Source of the DNA: a virus
Virus record (IMG/VR): IMGVR_UViG_3300037297_000056
Coordinates: 1 to 42,534 of that record
DNA: 42,534 bases
Reading direction: 5' to 3' (one strand)
The translations under genes and the position numbers were made by a program. Below the pieces are notes generated by a model that made no database searches, had not been told where the DNA came from, and saw only the letters and a program-made list of their open reading frames with translations. How positions within the stretch are numbered: the first letter of the stretch is position 1; every line of letters starts with the position of its first letter. Positions 6,532 to 15,127 of the stretch are shown here, piece after piece.

Positions 6532-6556
6532 TCTCGTTTCCGTTAGTTGCCGTTAT

Positions 6557-6592
6557 TTGACGCGATCTCTCCTATAGTGTAGGTAGAGATCG
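6557..6592 (+). promoter_or_regulatory. Late-region promoter-like element with inverted-repeat operator
   Basis: TTGACG (6557-6562) is followed 17 bases later by TAGGTA (6580-6585), a weak sigma70-like pair. A perfect 8-bp inverted repeat, CGATCTCT (6563-6570) and AGAGATCG (6585-6592), lies over the spacer and the expected start region. It could be an operator or an RNA hairpin. This is the only sizeable gap (6532-6677) between the early block and the packaging genes. Confidence 0.45.
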
Positions 6593-6677
6593 TTTATTCT
6601 TTTTGCACCATCAAGCGCGATAGACGGATCACAGCGCAACAGGACGCGACTAGCGGATGGTGAACTGATATGCACTA

Positions 6678-7121
6678 ATGGCGAAATATACAGATGAGGA
6701 ACGAGCCGAATCGGTTGCATTGCTGAAGGCCGAGGGATATCCCGGCCGAGTTGGCTCATTGTCTGCTGTGTCTGACGCGACAGGTATTCCATCCCGGACA
6801 CTCTTTCGCTGGTTTCACGCTAAGAGCAATCCCCCTCCCGCCAATGTTGTCCGTCAAAAAACAGGCGACCTGGCGGATATGATGGAAGAGCTGCTAAACA
6901 ATACCCTGAGTCGGATGCAGACTATCATCCCCAGTGAGGACAACCTGCGCAGCCTGTCAGTAACGGCTGGCATCTTGACCGAGAAAATGCGTCTGCTACG
7001 GGATCAGCCAACTGAGAATGTCAACACCGGGACGATGGCGGAATGGAAGAAGCGAGCCAAAGAGCAACTTGGCCAGGTCGCCGAGTTGGAAGACGACGAT
7101 GGACAGGTAGAGGCGAGCTGA
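6678..7121 (+). CDS. terS: Terminase small subunit
   Basis: A 147-aa protein. The N terminus has a helix-turn-helix of the type that recognises phage DNA (ERAESVALLKAEGY, then VSDATGIPSRTLFRWFH, residues about 8-48). A helical oligomerisation region follows (LADMMEELLNNTLSRM, LRSLSVTAGILTEKMRLL) with an acidic tail. It lies directly upstream of the large subunit, 1 nt between stop and start. In this role it binds the packaging site and delivers DNA to the large subunit. No pac or cos site can be assigned from sequence. Confidence 0.75.
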   Translation: MAKYTDEERAESVALLKAEGYPGRVGSLSAVSDATGIPSRTLFRWFHAKSNPPPANVVRQKTGDLADMMEELLNNTLSRMQTIIPSEDNLRSLSVTAGILTEKMRLLRDQPTENVNTGTMAEWKKRAKEQLGQVAELEDDDGQVEAS

Positions 7122-7122
7122 T

Positions 7123-8586
7123 GTGCAGTTGCAGACACTTAAGGCACTATTTGCTGTAGAAAACATCGACCTCCCAGCGGCATCGGGAACTGAGACGGCC
7201 GTCTGGGAGACGTTTCAAGTTGGGCTCCTTAACAATGATACACGCTTCGGGGTTGACACCAAGGCCAGGCAGATCGCCTGGAGCTTCACGGCTGCGCTTG
7301 ACAGCGTGGCCGATGCATGCTTGAACCCAGGCCACCCGCACGTCTTCGTCTCCATCAACTTGGAGGAGGCGAAGGAGAAGATCCGTTACACTCGATCGAT
7401 CATAGAGGCCACCCATCCCAGCTTCCGGCCCCGGCTCGTCCGGGACAGTCTGACCGAGATGGAGACAGCCGACGGCACGCGCTGGATCAGCCACCCGTGC
7501 CGGCCTCCAAGAGGAAAGCCGGGGGCGCGGATCTATCTGGACGAGTTTGCTCACTACCCGGAGGGCCTGGACCGCGACATCTACGTGGCCGGATTGCCGG
7601 CGACCACCAAGCACGGCGGCTACATCCGCATCGGGTCGTCGCCGCTTGGCGGGCGGGGAATGCACTGGGAGATCCAGACCGAGACCCTGCGCCAGTACCC
7701 CGGCTACGACGGACGGCGCCGTCTGATCCCATGGTGGCAAGTCAGGGCGCTATGTAATGACGTGCCTACAGCCCGCCAGGATGCGCCGCTGATGAGCACT
7801 GATGAGCGGGTCTACGCTTTCGGTCGTCAGTCGATCATTGACATCTTCGAGAACATGTTCCTCGAAGACTTCCAGCAGGAGTACGAGTGTGCATGGGTCG
7901 ATGAGGCCAGCGCCTGGATTGACTGGGCACTGATCAAGCGCAACCAGCCACAAGACGGCCAGGACCTCTATCACTTCCACGCCAGGAGCGTGGACGAGGC
8001 GCTGGGGATGGTGCCAGATATTCAGGCAGCCATCAAAACAGGAGCAATGGAGGGGGCGCTATGTGCTGGTATCGATATTGGCCGAAAGCGGCACCTGACG
8101 GAGTTTGTTGCACTGGGGCGCAGCTCGACCACCAAGCAGCTGCCGGTGCGGCTGATGGTGAGCCTGGACCGGGTGCATTACGACGACCAGCAGCGATGCT
8201 TCGCGGAGATGCTGCATCTGTTGCCGATTACTCAATGCCTGATCGACCAGAATGGGATCGGAGCACAACTGGCGGAGAACCTTGGGAAGACATACCCGGA
8301 GCGTGCACAGGGAGTGGCGTTTACAAATCCATCTAAAGAGCTGTGGGCCGTCGAGGCCAGGATCCAGGCCGAACGGGGCAACACCCCGCTGCCATTCAAT
8401 CGGGACCTGGCCTACCAGATCCACAGCATCAAGAAGAAGGTAACGGCGGCTAAGAATAACGTGTTCGACACGGAAGGCAACGAGAAACACCACGCTGACA
8501 AGTTCTGGGCGTGGGCGCTTGCAATCTGGGCAAGCGGAAGCAACGGGCCTCAGTACGGCCCTCCAAGAGTAGAGAGATATGCTTAA
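7123..8586 (+). CDS. terL: Terminase large subunit
   Basis: A 487-aa packaging motor. A degenerate Walker A-like region (DTKARQIAWSF, residues 45-55) precedes Walker B ARIYLDEFAH (catalytic D140/E141). The RNase H-like nuclease half shows GIDIG (D318), CLIDQNG (D375) and HHADKFWAWALA (D459), the three acidic metal-binding positions. KARQI in place of a textbook GKT occurs in many phage terminases. The start is GTG at 7123, since no ATG follows in the right place. Its end overlaps the portal gene by 8 nt. It pumps DNA into the prohead through the portal and cuts genome units. Confidence 0.92.
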   Translation: MQLQTLKALFAVENIDLPAASGTETAVWETFQVGLLNNDTRFGVDTKARQIAWSFTAALDSVADACLNPGHPHVFVSINLEEAKEKIRYTRSIIEATHPSFRPRLVRDSLTEMETADGTRWISHPCRPPRGKPGARIYLDEFAHYPEGLDRDIYVAGLPATTKHGGYIRIGSSPLGGRGMHWEIQTETLRQYPGYDGRRRLIPWWQVRALCNDVPTARQDAPLMSTDERVYAFGRQSIIDIFENMFLEDFQQEYECAWVDEASAWIDWALIKRNQPQDGQDLYHFHARSVDEALGMVPDIQAAIKTGAMEGALCAGIDIGRKRHLTEFVALGRSSTTKQLPVRLMVSLDRVHYDDQQRCFAEMLHLLPITQCLIDQNGIGAQLAENLGKTYPERAQGVAFTNPSKELWAVEARIQAERGNTPLPFNRDLAYQIHSIKKKVTAAKNNVFDTEGNEKHHADKFWAWALAIWASGSNGPQYGPPRVERYA

Positions 8587-10126
8587 CTCACTTCAGACTG
8601 CGCCAGGATACGGCGTCATAAACAAGGCACTGAGCGGATACGTGCCAGCCACTGGCAATATTGTTGCCTCCAGCTATCTTGCCAGCCTGACAAACGCTGA
8701 GATAGATCGGCAAACCTCCTATCTCCACTATCGCGAATATTACGACGGCGAGCATGATACGATGCTCACCGAGCGCATGAGATCGTTCCTGCAGGTCAAG
8801 GACAGTCAAGAGTTCAACTACAACCTGTGCCCCATCGTGGTCGACGCTCTGGCCGAGCGGCTCAAGGTGACCGGGCTGGATGCTGGCGAGCAGGGCGAGT
8901 TGTTCTGGGGATGGTGGGATGCCAACCGATTGGATGGTATCCAGGGCATCGTCCATACCGCAGCCATCCGCGACGGCGATACCTACGTGATGGTCGAGTG
9001 GGATGCTGTTAACGCCAGGCCACGAATTGTGCACGAGATGGCATGTGCCGGCGGCGACGGCATCAAGGTGCACTACAGCCAGGAACATAGAGGCGAGATC
9101 GAGTATGCATCGAAGCGCTGGGTGGTCGAGCGCAATGGAGCAAAGAGCCGCCGGCTAAACCTGTACTACGCCGATCACATCGAAAAGTACGTTACCAGCG
9201 ACTACGAGAGCAACTATCAGCCTTATCTTGATGGTTCTCCGACCGGTCTTATCCTTCCAGGGCAATTAGGCAAATGCGGTTGGTACTGGTGGACGGACAG
9301 CGGAGCGCAGGGCGGCAGGCCGCTTGGTGTACCGGTGGTTCACTTCAAGAACAAGGACCAGGGCTATGACTGGGGGCAGTCGGAGCTGCATGACGTCATT
9401 CCGCTGCAGAATGCCCAGAACAAAGCGTTGATTGATTTGATCGCATCTAGCGATACGGCAGGCTTCCGGGTATACGTCGCGCTTGGCGACAAATGGGCGG
9501 GGATGAAGATATTCCCAGGAGCCATCTGGATGTCTGAAAGACCGCCAACCGAGGCAGATCTCAAGGCCATCGAGGGAGAAGACCCATCGAATCTCATCGC
9601 CGTAGTCGATAAGTTCGTGACGGCCATCGCCCAGGTGAGCCGGACGCCGATATCGTACTTCCAGGTCAGCAAGCAGCGCCCTGCTGAGGGCACGCTCCAG
9701 CAGGAGGAGAGCGGCCTGGTTGCTAAGACGGAGAAGTGCCAGACCGACTTCGGTAACTCGTGGGAGAACGCTTTTGCCATCGCCAGGCGGCTGGCCAATG
9801 CTTTCGGCGGCCAGAAGCTGGACGAGAAGCAGAGCATCGACTGCCAGTGGAAAGAGGCCCAGACGCGCAACGAGGTGCAGCATCTTGAAACGTTGGTGCT
9901 CAAGAAGCAGCTCGGCGTGCCGGACAAACAGATCTGGCGAGAGATGGGCTATGACGACAAGAAGATCGCCGAATTCCAGAAGCTGAAGCTGAAAGCGGCG
10001 GCCCAGTCCGTCAGGATGTTCCAGGGAGCGGGTCAGGCAGCAAGCATGAAAACGGGAAGTGACAATGGGAACGAGGAACCAGGAACAGAGAACAGACCAG
10101 CAGTCCCGTTCGGACAATCGTCGTGA
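8579..10126 (+). CDS. Portal protein (SPP1 gp6-like)
   Basis: A 515-aa protein with the hallmarks of the SPP1-type portal family: early RQTSYLHYREYYDGEH, then NYNLCPIVVDALAERLKVTGL (about residues 80-100), VHFKNKDQGYDWGQSELHDVIPLQNAQNKALIDL (about 245-278) and a C-terminal helical crown. It forms the dodecameric ring at one capsid vertex through which DNA passes and to which the connectors attach. Position directly after the terminase agrees. The C-terminal 40 residues are low-complexity and overlap the next small gene. Confidence 0.9.
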   Translation: MLNSLQTAPGYGVINKALSGYVPATGNIVASSYLASLTNAEIDRQTSYLHYREYYDGEHDTMLTERMRSFLQVKDSQEFNYNLCPIVVDALAERLKVTGLDAGEQGELFWGWWDANRLDGIQGIVHTAAIRDGDTYVMVEWDAVNARPRIVHEMACAGGDGIKVHYSQEHRGEIEYASKRWVVERNGAKSRRLNLYYADHIEKYVTSDYESNYQPYLDGSPTGLILPGQLGKCGWYWWTDSGAQGGRPLGVPVVHFKNKDQGYDWGQSELHDVIPLQNAQNKALIDLIASSDTAGFRVYVALGDKWAGMKIFPGAIWMSERPPTEADLKAIEGEDPSNLIAVVDKFVTAIAQVSRTPISYFQVSKQRPAEGTLQQEESGLVAKTEKCQTDFGNSWENAFAIARRLANAFGGQKLDEKQSIDCQWKEAQTRNEVQHLETLVLKKQLGVPDKQIWREMGYDDKKIAEFQKLKLKAAAQSVRMFQGAGQAASMKTGSDNGNEEPGTENRPAVPFGQSS

Positions 10127-10259
10127 TTTCGGCGAGATGCCCGACATGGACGACCTGCTGATACTGGCGGAGATTGATGAGGACGATGTCATCGAGGCCG
10201 AGGCGTGGCTTGAGGACGTCGCGCCTGAGATAGCGGCGAAGATAGGCAACGACAAATGA
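10065..10259 (+). CDS. Small acidic head-region protein
   Basis: About 64 aa from ATG 10065, preceded by CGGGAAG; a GTG at 10059 is an alternative. It overlaps the portal 3' end in another frame by 62 nt and runs to 10259. The C-terminal half is acidic and helical (MDDLLILAEIDEDDVIEAEA). No family is recognised. The 4-nt overlap with the following gene supports its being expressed. Confidence 0.45.
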   Translation: MGTRNQEQRTDQQSRSDNRRDFGEMPDMDDLLILAEIDEDDVIEAEAWLEDVAPEIAAKIGNDK

Positions 10260-10801
10260 GTGTTGAGCCGCTTGCTACAATCGCAAACGCAACAAACGAA
10301 GTGTTGAAGGCGCTGACGGAGAGATTGTATTCCGGACAGATCAACCTGGTTCAATGGTCACTAGGTGTGGCCGGCGAGTTGAAGGACGCACATGTAGCCA
10401 GCGCATTAGTCGGAACAGGAAGCAACAGCCTAAACTTACAACAACTGGCGCGAGTTGGTGGCACATTGGCAGACGAGTATCGGCACTTATTTGACTTTGC
10501 GGTAGGAATTGCAAGAGGCGATGTGAGCGAGGCACAGGCGCTAGCCAGGATTTCGCAGTACGGCAAAGCGAGCCAACAGGAATACTGGCGCGAGTATGCA
10601 AAAGCGCAGGAGAAGGTAGACGCCTGGGCCGCGCTCCCTATACTGTCGCAATCTCCAGGAGACGGCAAGACGCGGTGCAGAGGAAATTGCAACTGCACGC
10701 TCAGTAGTAAAGAGGACGGCATACATTGGGAAATAAACCCCGGCGAGAGCTGCGAAGATTGTGAAGCACTTGCCGCCGGCGGGCCCTACAGACCGAGGTA
10801 G
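10256..10801 (+). CDS. MuF-like minor head protein
   Basis: A 181-aa protein. It is helical over residues 1-130. The C terminus, TRCRGNCNCTLSSKEDGIHWEINPGESCEDC, matches the cysteine-rich end seen in minor head proteins of the MuF/SPP1 gp7 type. These proteins attach to the portal and travel with DNA in some phages. The position after the portal and before the scaffold is as expected. The protein is shorter than typical MuF proteins (about 250-400 aa), so the N-terminal domain may be reduced. Confidence 0.6.
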   Translation: MSVEPLATIANATNEVLKALTERLYSGQINLVQWSLGVAGELKDAHVASALVGTGSNSLNLQQLARVGGTLADEYRHLFDFAVGIARGDVSEAQALARISQYGKASQQEYWREYAKAQEKVDAWAALPILSQSPGDGKTRCRGNCNCTLSSKEDGIHWEINPGESCEDCEALAAGGPYRPR

Positions 10802-10803
10802 AT

Positions 10804-11007
10804 ATGCCATCAGTACCTGACATTCCGACCGACATGCACCTGCCCTATGGCCAGGCCCCAACGCCAACCTTCAAGGTTGCTCACTGCAAGGTCTGCAAGG
10901 CGCAGTGGGAGGTGAAGTCAGAGGACAATACGGACGCTAAAGGGTGTAATTTCTGCGGGGCAGACAAAACCGCAGTGACGATTACGAGTGAAAGACCTAG
11001 TTATTAA
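10804..11007 (+). CDS. Small zinc-ribbon protein in the head operon
   Basis: A 67-aa protein with CKVCKAQW and GCNFCGAD, a compact four-cysteine zinc ribbon (residues about 28-53). It lies between the minor head protein and the scaffold and overlaps the scaffold start by 20 nt. No family is recognised; a capsid-assembly or DNA-associated role is possible. Confidence 0.55.
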   Translation: MPSVPDIPTDMHLPYGQAPTPTFKVAHCKVCKAQWEVKSEDNTDAKGCNFCGADKTAVTITSERPSY

Positions 11008-11704
11008 GGGCGAGATGCCCACAGGAGACGGCGAGATGCCACCAGAAGGACAACCACAAGTACAACCAACGACAGACACGGGCGCGATGCCCCCAGCAAC
11101 ACCCCCGGCGGGAGATCCGCCCCCAGCGGCGCCACCTGCTGACGATATGCAGGCCGAGTTAGAGCGGACACGAGCCGCCCTGAAGGCTGCTAATGCCGAG
11201 GCGGCAGATCGGCGCAAGAAGCTGGACGCATACGAGAAGGCCGAGCAGGAACGCAAGCAGGCCGAGATGACCGAGCTTGAGAAGCTGCAGGCGGCCAAAG
11301 AAGAGGCTGACAAGCGGGCCGCTGATGCCGAGGCGCGCGCCAACCAACGTCTCATCGAGGCTGCATTCGTCTCCGAGGCAAGCAAGCACGGGGCAAAGTT
11401 CCCCGAAGATGCTTATGCCCTGGCCGACAGAAGCGGTGTCGCGATTGGAGAGGACGGCAAGGTAGTTGGTGTAGCCGAGGCGGTCAAGGCGCTGGTAGCA
11501 GGCGGGCGTTTGCCAATGGGTACCCCACCGGCGCCAGGTCTAGACGGCGGATCCGGAAGTGGGCAGCCACCAACCCGCGTTACTCTGACGGCTGAAGAAG
11601 AGACCATTGCAAAGAAGATGGGCATCTCGCCAGAAGACTATGCGGCAAGCAAGCAGGTGAAGTCAGCGCACCAACCCGGTAAGACTGACGATCGCCGAAC
11701 ATAG
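10988..11704 (+). CDS. Capsid scaffolding protein
   Basis: A 238-aa protein. A proline-rich N terminus is followed by a long, highly charged coiled coil (residues about 55-120: AELERTRAALKAANAEAADR onwards) and a C-terminal region with TLTAEEETIAKKMGISPEDY. This is the usual plan of phage scaffolding (GP20-like) proteins, which guide capsid assembly and are then lost. It lies just upstream of decoration and major capsid genes. GTG at 10988 is the likely start; ATG 11015 is an alternative. Confidence 0.8.
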   Translation: MKDLVIKGEMPTGDGEMPPEGQPQVQPTTDTGAMPPATPPAGDPPPAAPPADDMQAELERTRAALKAANAEAADRRKKLDAYEKAEQERKQAEMTELEKLQAAKEEADKRAADAEARANQRLIEAAFVSEASKHGAKFPEDAYALADRSGVAIGEDGKVVGVAEAVKALVAGGRLPMGTPPAPGLDGGSGSGQPPTRVTLTAEEETIAKKMGISPEDYAASKQVKSAHQPGKTDDRRT

Positions 11705-11717
11705 AAAGGGGTAGCAT

Positions 11718-12167
11718 ATGGCTACTAGAGGATTTGAATTCGCGTATTCGTTCGACGGCAGCACGCCGACCATCCTGGACTTTCCTGTTGATGGGACAGG
11801 CGCTTTTGCCGTCGGCGATTTGGTCTTGGTGAACTCTGACGGACAACTGGCAAGGGTCACCGGATCGACAACTGAGGTGACAGCTATCATCCAGGAAGCC
11901 CGCGCCAGCGGTTCAGATGGTGACCTGCTCAAAGCAGCCGTCATCAGCAGCCAGCAGGTGTGGAAGTGCTCGATGGATGACACTTCGACCGCTGCGGTGG
12001 CGTTCTACACCAAGACGCTGGACACCGTTGACCACAACACTATCGATGCTGACGACGTGACCAATGGGCGCATGATGCCAGTGGACGTGTCTCAGCTTGA
12101 CGACGAGGGGAACGTGTTGGCCTACGTGGTCTTCCGCGTACCTTCTCTCGGTAACGCGCTGAGCTAA
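11718..12167 (+). CDS. Head decoration / capsid-stabilising protein
   Basis: A 149-aa protein rich in beta segments (FPVDGTGAFAVGDLVLVNSD, LARVTGSTTEVTAIIQEA). The VGDLV...DG.L..V motif is shared by small capsid decoration proteins encoded between scaffold and capsid. The ribosome-binding site is AGAAAGGGGTAGC. It probably binds the outer capsid surface at three-fold sites. The assignment is by position and general features, without a diagnostic motif. Confidence 0.55.
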   Translation: MATRGFEFAYSFDGSTPTILDFPVDGTGAFAVGDLVLVNSDGQLARVTGSTTEVTAIIQEARASGSDGDLLKAAVISSQQVWKCSMDDTSTAAVAFYTKTLDTVDHNTIDADDVTNGRMMPVDVSQLDDEGNVLAYVVFRVPSLGNALS

Positions 12168-12184
12168 GCAAAAGGAGCTAAATC

Positions 12185-13087
12185 ATGGCTATCTCAGAAC
12201 AATGGCCCTATCTCCTGGAGCCGGGGCTTCGCAGAATTTTCTTCAATCAAACCATGGCGTTGGCCGCCCGCTCGGTGCGTCCACTGATTTTTAACGTCAT
12301 GACTAGCCAGAAGGCGCAGGAGCACTTCCTGGGAGCCGGAGGCATGGGAGACGTGCCTGAGTACAAAGGCACTATCGAGTATGACGATCTTGAGCAGTTG
12401 TACAAAACAACCCTCACCTTCAAGCAATGGGTCAAAGGGTTCAAGATCGAGCGACAGTTGGTCGATGACGACATGTACAACATCATCAACGCTCGTCCCG
12501 CTCAGCTGGCAATTGCCTACGAACGCACCAAGGAAAAACACGCGGCCAGCGTGTTCAACAATGCGTTCTCCTCGTCCTACGTTGGCGGGGACAGCGTGGC
12601 GCTGTGCTCGGCATCCCATCCGTACAGCCCAGGCAACTCGGCCGTTCAGAGCAATCTGGGTACGTCGGCACTGTCCTATGACACTGTCATCGCCACCCGC
12701 AAGCTGATGCGCGCCTTCGAGGACGACCGTGGCGAGCTGATGCCAGTTGTTCCTGATCTTATCGTCCACCCTCCTGAGTTGGAGGACACGGCCAATAAGA
12801 TCGTCAACACCGCCAACAAGCCATCGACCGGCGACTTCGAGGACAACTTCGTCAGGAGATCCAACATGAAGGCGATGTCCTGGGACTACCTGACCGACAG
12901 CAACAACTGGTTCCTGATCGACAGCGCGATGGCTGCTCTGCACCTGTTGTGGATCGACAGGGTAGCCACCGAGTTCGCGGCCGACCCGACCGGCGACTTC
13001 AACCTTGAGGGCAGGTACCGCGGGTACGCTCGTTGGGCATATGGCTGGAGCGACTGGCGGTTCGTGTACGGCCACAGCGTGACTTAA
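12185..13087 (+). CDS. Major capsid protein
   Basis: A 300-aa protein in the major-capsid position with a strong ribosome-binding site (AAAAGGAGCTAAATC). Features fit an HK97-fold protein of the Mu gpT type: a segment near residues 70-90 (LTFKQWVKGFKIERQLVDDD), a C.SASHPY-type loop (about 140), PDLIVHPPELEDTANKIV (about 195-212) and a C-terminal NWFLIDSAMAAL strand. It assembles the icosahedral shell. There is no separate prohead protease nearby, so maturation may not need cleavage. Confidence 0.82.
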   Translation: MAISEQWPYLLEPGLRRIFFNQTMALAARSVRPLIFNVMTSQKAQEHFLGAGGMGDVPEYKGTIEYDDLEQLYKTTLTFKQWVKGFKIERQLVDDDMYNIINARPAQLAIAYERTKEKHAASVFNNAFSSSYVGGDSVALCSASHPYSPGNSAVQSNLGTSALSYDTVIATRKLMRAFEDDRGELMPVVPDLIVHPPELEDTANKIVNTANKPSTGDFEDNFVRRSNMKAMSWDYLTDSNNWFLIDSAMAALHLLWIDRVATEFAADPTGDFNLEGRYRGYARWAYGWSDWRFVYGHSVT

Positions 13088-13100
13088 GGGAGAGCATAAC

Positions 13101-13997
13101 ATGACTACTACGAGTGAAATGCTCTACCAGCTCGGTGGCGTTCCTGTCGGGGGTGGTATTCCGATCTTCTTCGGGAGCTCGAATTACTACTTTGTTGATG
13201 GGACCAACGGCAGTGACGGCAACGATGGCAGGACGGCTGATCATGCATTTGAATCTATCGAACAGGCCATCACGGTCGTGAACGCTCGTATTGACTGGAC
13301 CGTTTCGCGCTGGGCAAATAACGATGTCATCGTTATTGCTCCCGGCACGTATGCCGAGAACCTGACATCGCTCCCGTATGGGGCGACTGTGATCGGGTTG
13401 GGCTACGATCTTCGAGACGCCCAGAACGGCGTGAAGATCAAGCCCGCAACAGGGGCAGCCGTAGACGTTGGTGCCTGCATCAATGCGACGTTTATCAACA
13501 TCCACTTCGAGACGGCTGAAACAGATGCTGGCGATCCCGCGTTTGACGCAGACATCTGCAACAACAACCAGTTCATCCGCTGCCGGTTTTCTGGACCAGC
13601 GGAGACGGCAACGGCGGTTGGATTTGTTACGAAGGATGCAGTTGGCAACAAGTGGCTGGATTGCGAGTTCGATTGCTGCGACAAGGGACTCGACGTCAAC
13701 TACGCGGATGCCAACGACAGCTTCAGCCACAATCTGATCCGTGACTGCCGCTTTACGCAGATCGACACGGCCGGCATCGAAATCAGCACTAATCTAGTTG
13801 GTCCGTCGAGCATTGTCGAGCGCTGCGTGTTTGTTGGCGCTGGTCAAACGATGGCCATTGGCATCGATGACAACTCCGGCATTTTGGATCTGGTTGACTG
13901 CTATATAACAGCAACCGATCCAGTTCAGGGTTGCCGGGCCGCTAACGGCTGCTATGGCAACGGTGTGTTGCTAGTTGGTACTGGCGAGACGTCATAA
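13101..13997 (+). CDS. Parallel beta-helix virion protein (pectate-lyase-like fold)
   Basis: A 298-aa protein beginning with YYFVDGTNGSDGNDGRTADH, the classic entry to right-handed parallel beta-helix proteins, followed by repeated short rungs (FINIHFETAE, FIRCRFSG, WLDCEFDCCD, IRDCRFTQID, VERCVFVG, LVDCYITA). No clear catalytic lyase residues are visible. Such folds usually bind or cut polysaccharides in tail spikes, but this gene sits between the major capsid protein and the connectors. It may therefore be a capsid-surface fibre or decoration that binds glycans. Confidence 0.65.
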   Translation: MTTTSEMLYQLGGVPVGGGIPIFFGSSNYYFVDGTNGSDGNDGRTADHAFESIEQAITVVNARIDWTVSRWANNDVIVIAPGTYAENLTSLPYGATVIGLGYDLRDAQNGVKIKPATGAAVDVGACINATFINIHFETAETDAGDPAFDADICNNNQFIRCRFSGPAETATAVGFVTKDAVGNKWLDCEFDCCDKGLDVNYADANDSFSHNLIRDCRFTQIDTAGIEISTNLVGPSSIVERCVFVGAGQTMAIGIDDNSGILDLVDCYITATDPVQGCRAANGCYGNGVLLVGTGETS

Positions 13998-13999
13998 CG

Positions 14000-14203
14000 A
14001 TGGCAGACAAATTTCGCTTCTATATACTGTGTCCAAGTTGTTCTGGTACTGGGCTGCTGACATGGGGAACAGACCCACAAACGCCAGGTACGACGGAATG
14101 CCCGACGTGTAAAGATGATATCGGCAATCCTCTCGCCCCAGTAGTTTATGATGGATTGCGGCACGTTTACGGCGGACGATTTGAGGAAGTGGAAGACGAA
14201 TAG
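14000..14203 (+). CDS. Small DnaJ-like zinc-finger protein
   Basis: A 67-aa protein with CPSCSGTG and CPTCKDD, the pattern of DnaJ-type cysteine repeats (C..C.G.G). It starts 2 nt after the stop of the beta-helix gene. It may help fold or fix a virion protein, by analogy with DnaJ cysteine modules, but the function is unknown. A similar motif occurs at 42017-42217. Confidence 0.55.
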   Translation: MADKFRFYILCPSCSGTGLLTWGTDPQTPGTTECPTCKDDIGNPLAPVVYDGLRHVYGGRFEEVEDE

Positions 14204-14208
14204 AAACT

Positions 14209-14228
14209 GGGGAGAGGCAACTCTCCCC
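14209..14228 (+). terminator. Hairpin, weak terminator or processing site
   Basis: A perfect 7-bp stem, GGGGAGA (14209-14215) and TCTCCCC (14222-14228), followed by TCTTCT. It sits within the late operon between head genes, where partial termination could set gene dosage after the capsid genes. Confidence 0.45.
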
Positions 14229-14245
14229 TCTTCTAGGAGGGGCTT

Positions 14246-14650
14246 ATGTACAGAGTGAACAAAACTATCGTCAGCCTTGCGCATGGCAAGGAGTTTGCTG
14301 CCGGCGGCCGTCTGTATGGCAACGAGTTTCAAGACTACGCTTTCGCCGCGATGCTGGCGGACGGCACCATCGAGGAGATCGGAGCCAAGCCGGAGGTGGA
14401 AGAACCGCTTCCGGAGGTCGAGGCTGTTGGGCCTATCATGATTGGCGAAGCCAAAGCGCAGGACGAACCTGAGCAGGATGAACCAGCGCTGGACGAGCCG
14501 GATCTGGATGAGCCCGTCAGCGATGAGGACGAGGCAACCGAGCCGGAGGTGGAAGAACCGGACGACGATGCAGAGCCTGTCGATGCAGATGCGGATGATG
14601 GCGAGCCGTCAGATGACGAAAAGCCTCGCAAGAAAGGGCGCAAGAAATGA
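14246..14650 (+). CDS. Head-region protein with long acidic tail
   Basis: A 134-aa protein. A folded N terminus (residues 1-46, VNKTIVSLAHGKEFAAGGRL) is followed by about 75 residues of acidic repeats around DEP (EQDEPALDEPDLDEP) and a basic end (KPRKKGRKK). It starts after CTAGGAGGGG. Small head proteins with acidic extensions occur near capsid genes in other phages. The tail may bind a basic partner during assembly. No specific family is recognised. Confidence 0.5.
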   Translation: MYRVNKTIVSLAHGKEFAAGGRLYGNEFQDYAFAAMLADGTIEEIGAKPEVEEPLPEVEAVGPIMIGEAKAQDEPEQDEPALDEPDLDEPVSDEDEATEPEVEEPDDDAEPVDADADDGEPSDDEKPRKKGRKK

Positions 14651-15126
14651 TCCCAAACTGGCGCTTTAAGATCATCGAGGTTCCCATCACTGTCACGTTG
14701 GACGCCTATACCGCCGGCGATGTAATAGGCGGTACGCTGACCAGTGGCGAGATACCGCAGTACTCTGGTGGCGGCGAGTTGGCCTGGGTGCGCGTCGTTG
14801 ATGACGCCGATCAATCTGAGCCATTCCTTCTATACGTGTACAATGCTGCTCCATCGACGATTGCTGACAGTGCGGCATTTGCACCGACGGAGGCAGACTG
14901 GCTCAAAACGCTTGGGTGTATTGACATCCCGGCGGTGAACTATGACACGAGCGGCTCAGACTGCTGTGCATTTGCGGCAGCGCGCGATCGCAAGACGCTG
15001 GACGGTATCGGCTTCGACAATTTGGCCGGCGGACGGCTGTACTTCCGCCTGGTGGCGAACGGCAGCACGCCAGACTATGCCGACGCTGACGACCTGACGA
15101 TCCACATTGGGTTGTGGGTGGCTTAA
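14647..15126 (+). CDS. Putative virion (head or neck) protein
   Basis: A 159-aa, beta-rich protein with a VTLDAYTAGDVIGGTLT opening, similar in style to structural proteins of other siphophages, and a C-terminal DDLTIHIGLWVA strand. It overlaps the preceding gene by 4 nt. The position between capsid and connectors suggests a head-surface or neck role. Family not certain. Confidence 0.5.
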   Translation: MIPNWRFKIIEVPITVTLDAYTAGDVIGGTLTSGEIPQYSGGGELAWVRVVDDADQSEPFLLYVYNAAPSTIADSAAFAPTEADWLKTLGCIDIPAVNYDTSGSDCCAFAAARDRKTLDGIGFDNLAGGRLYFRLVANGSTPDYADADDLTIHIGLWVA

Positions 15127-15127
15127 C

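Noticed and set aside
7147-7740. Long - strand open frames over the terminase, portal and capsid genes
   Set aside because: They mirror strongly coding + strand genes of higher GC content, lack ribosome-binding sites and match no recognisable family.
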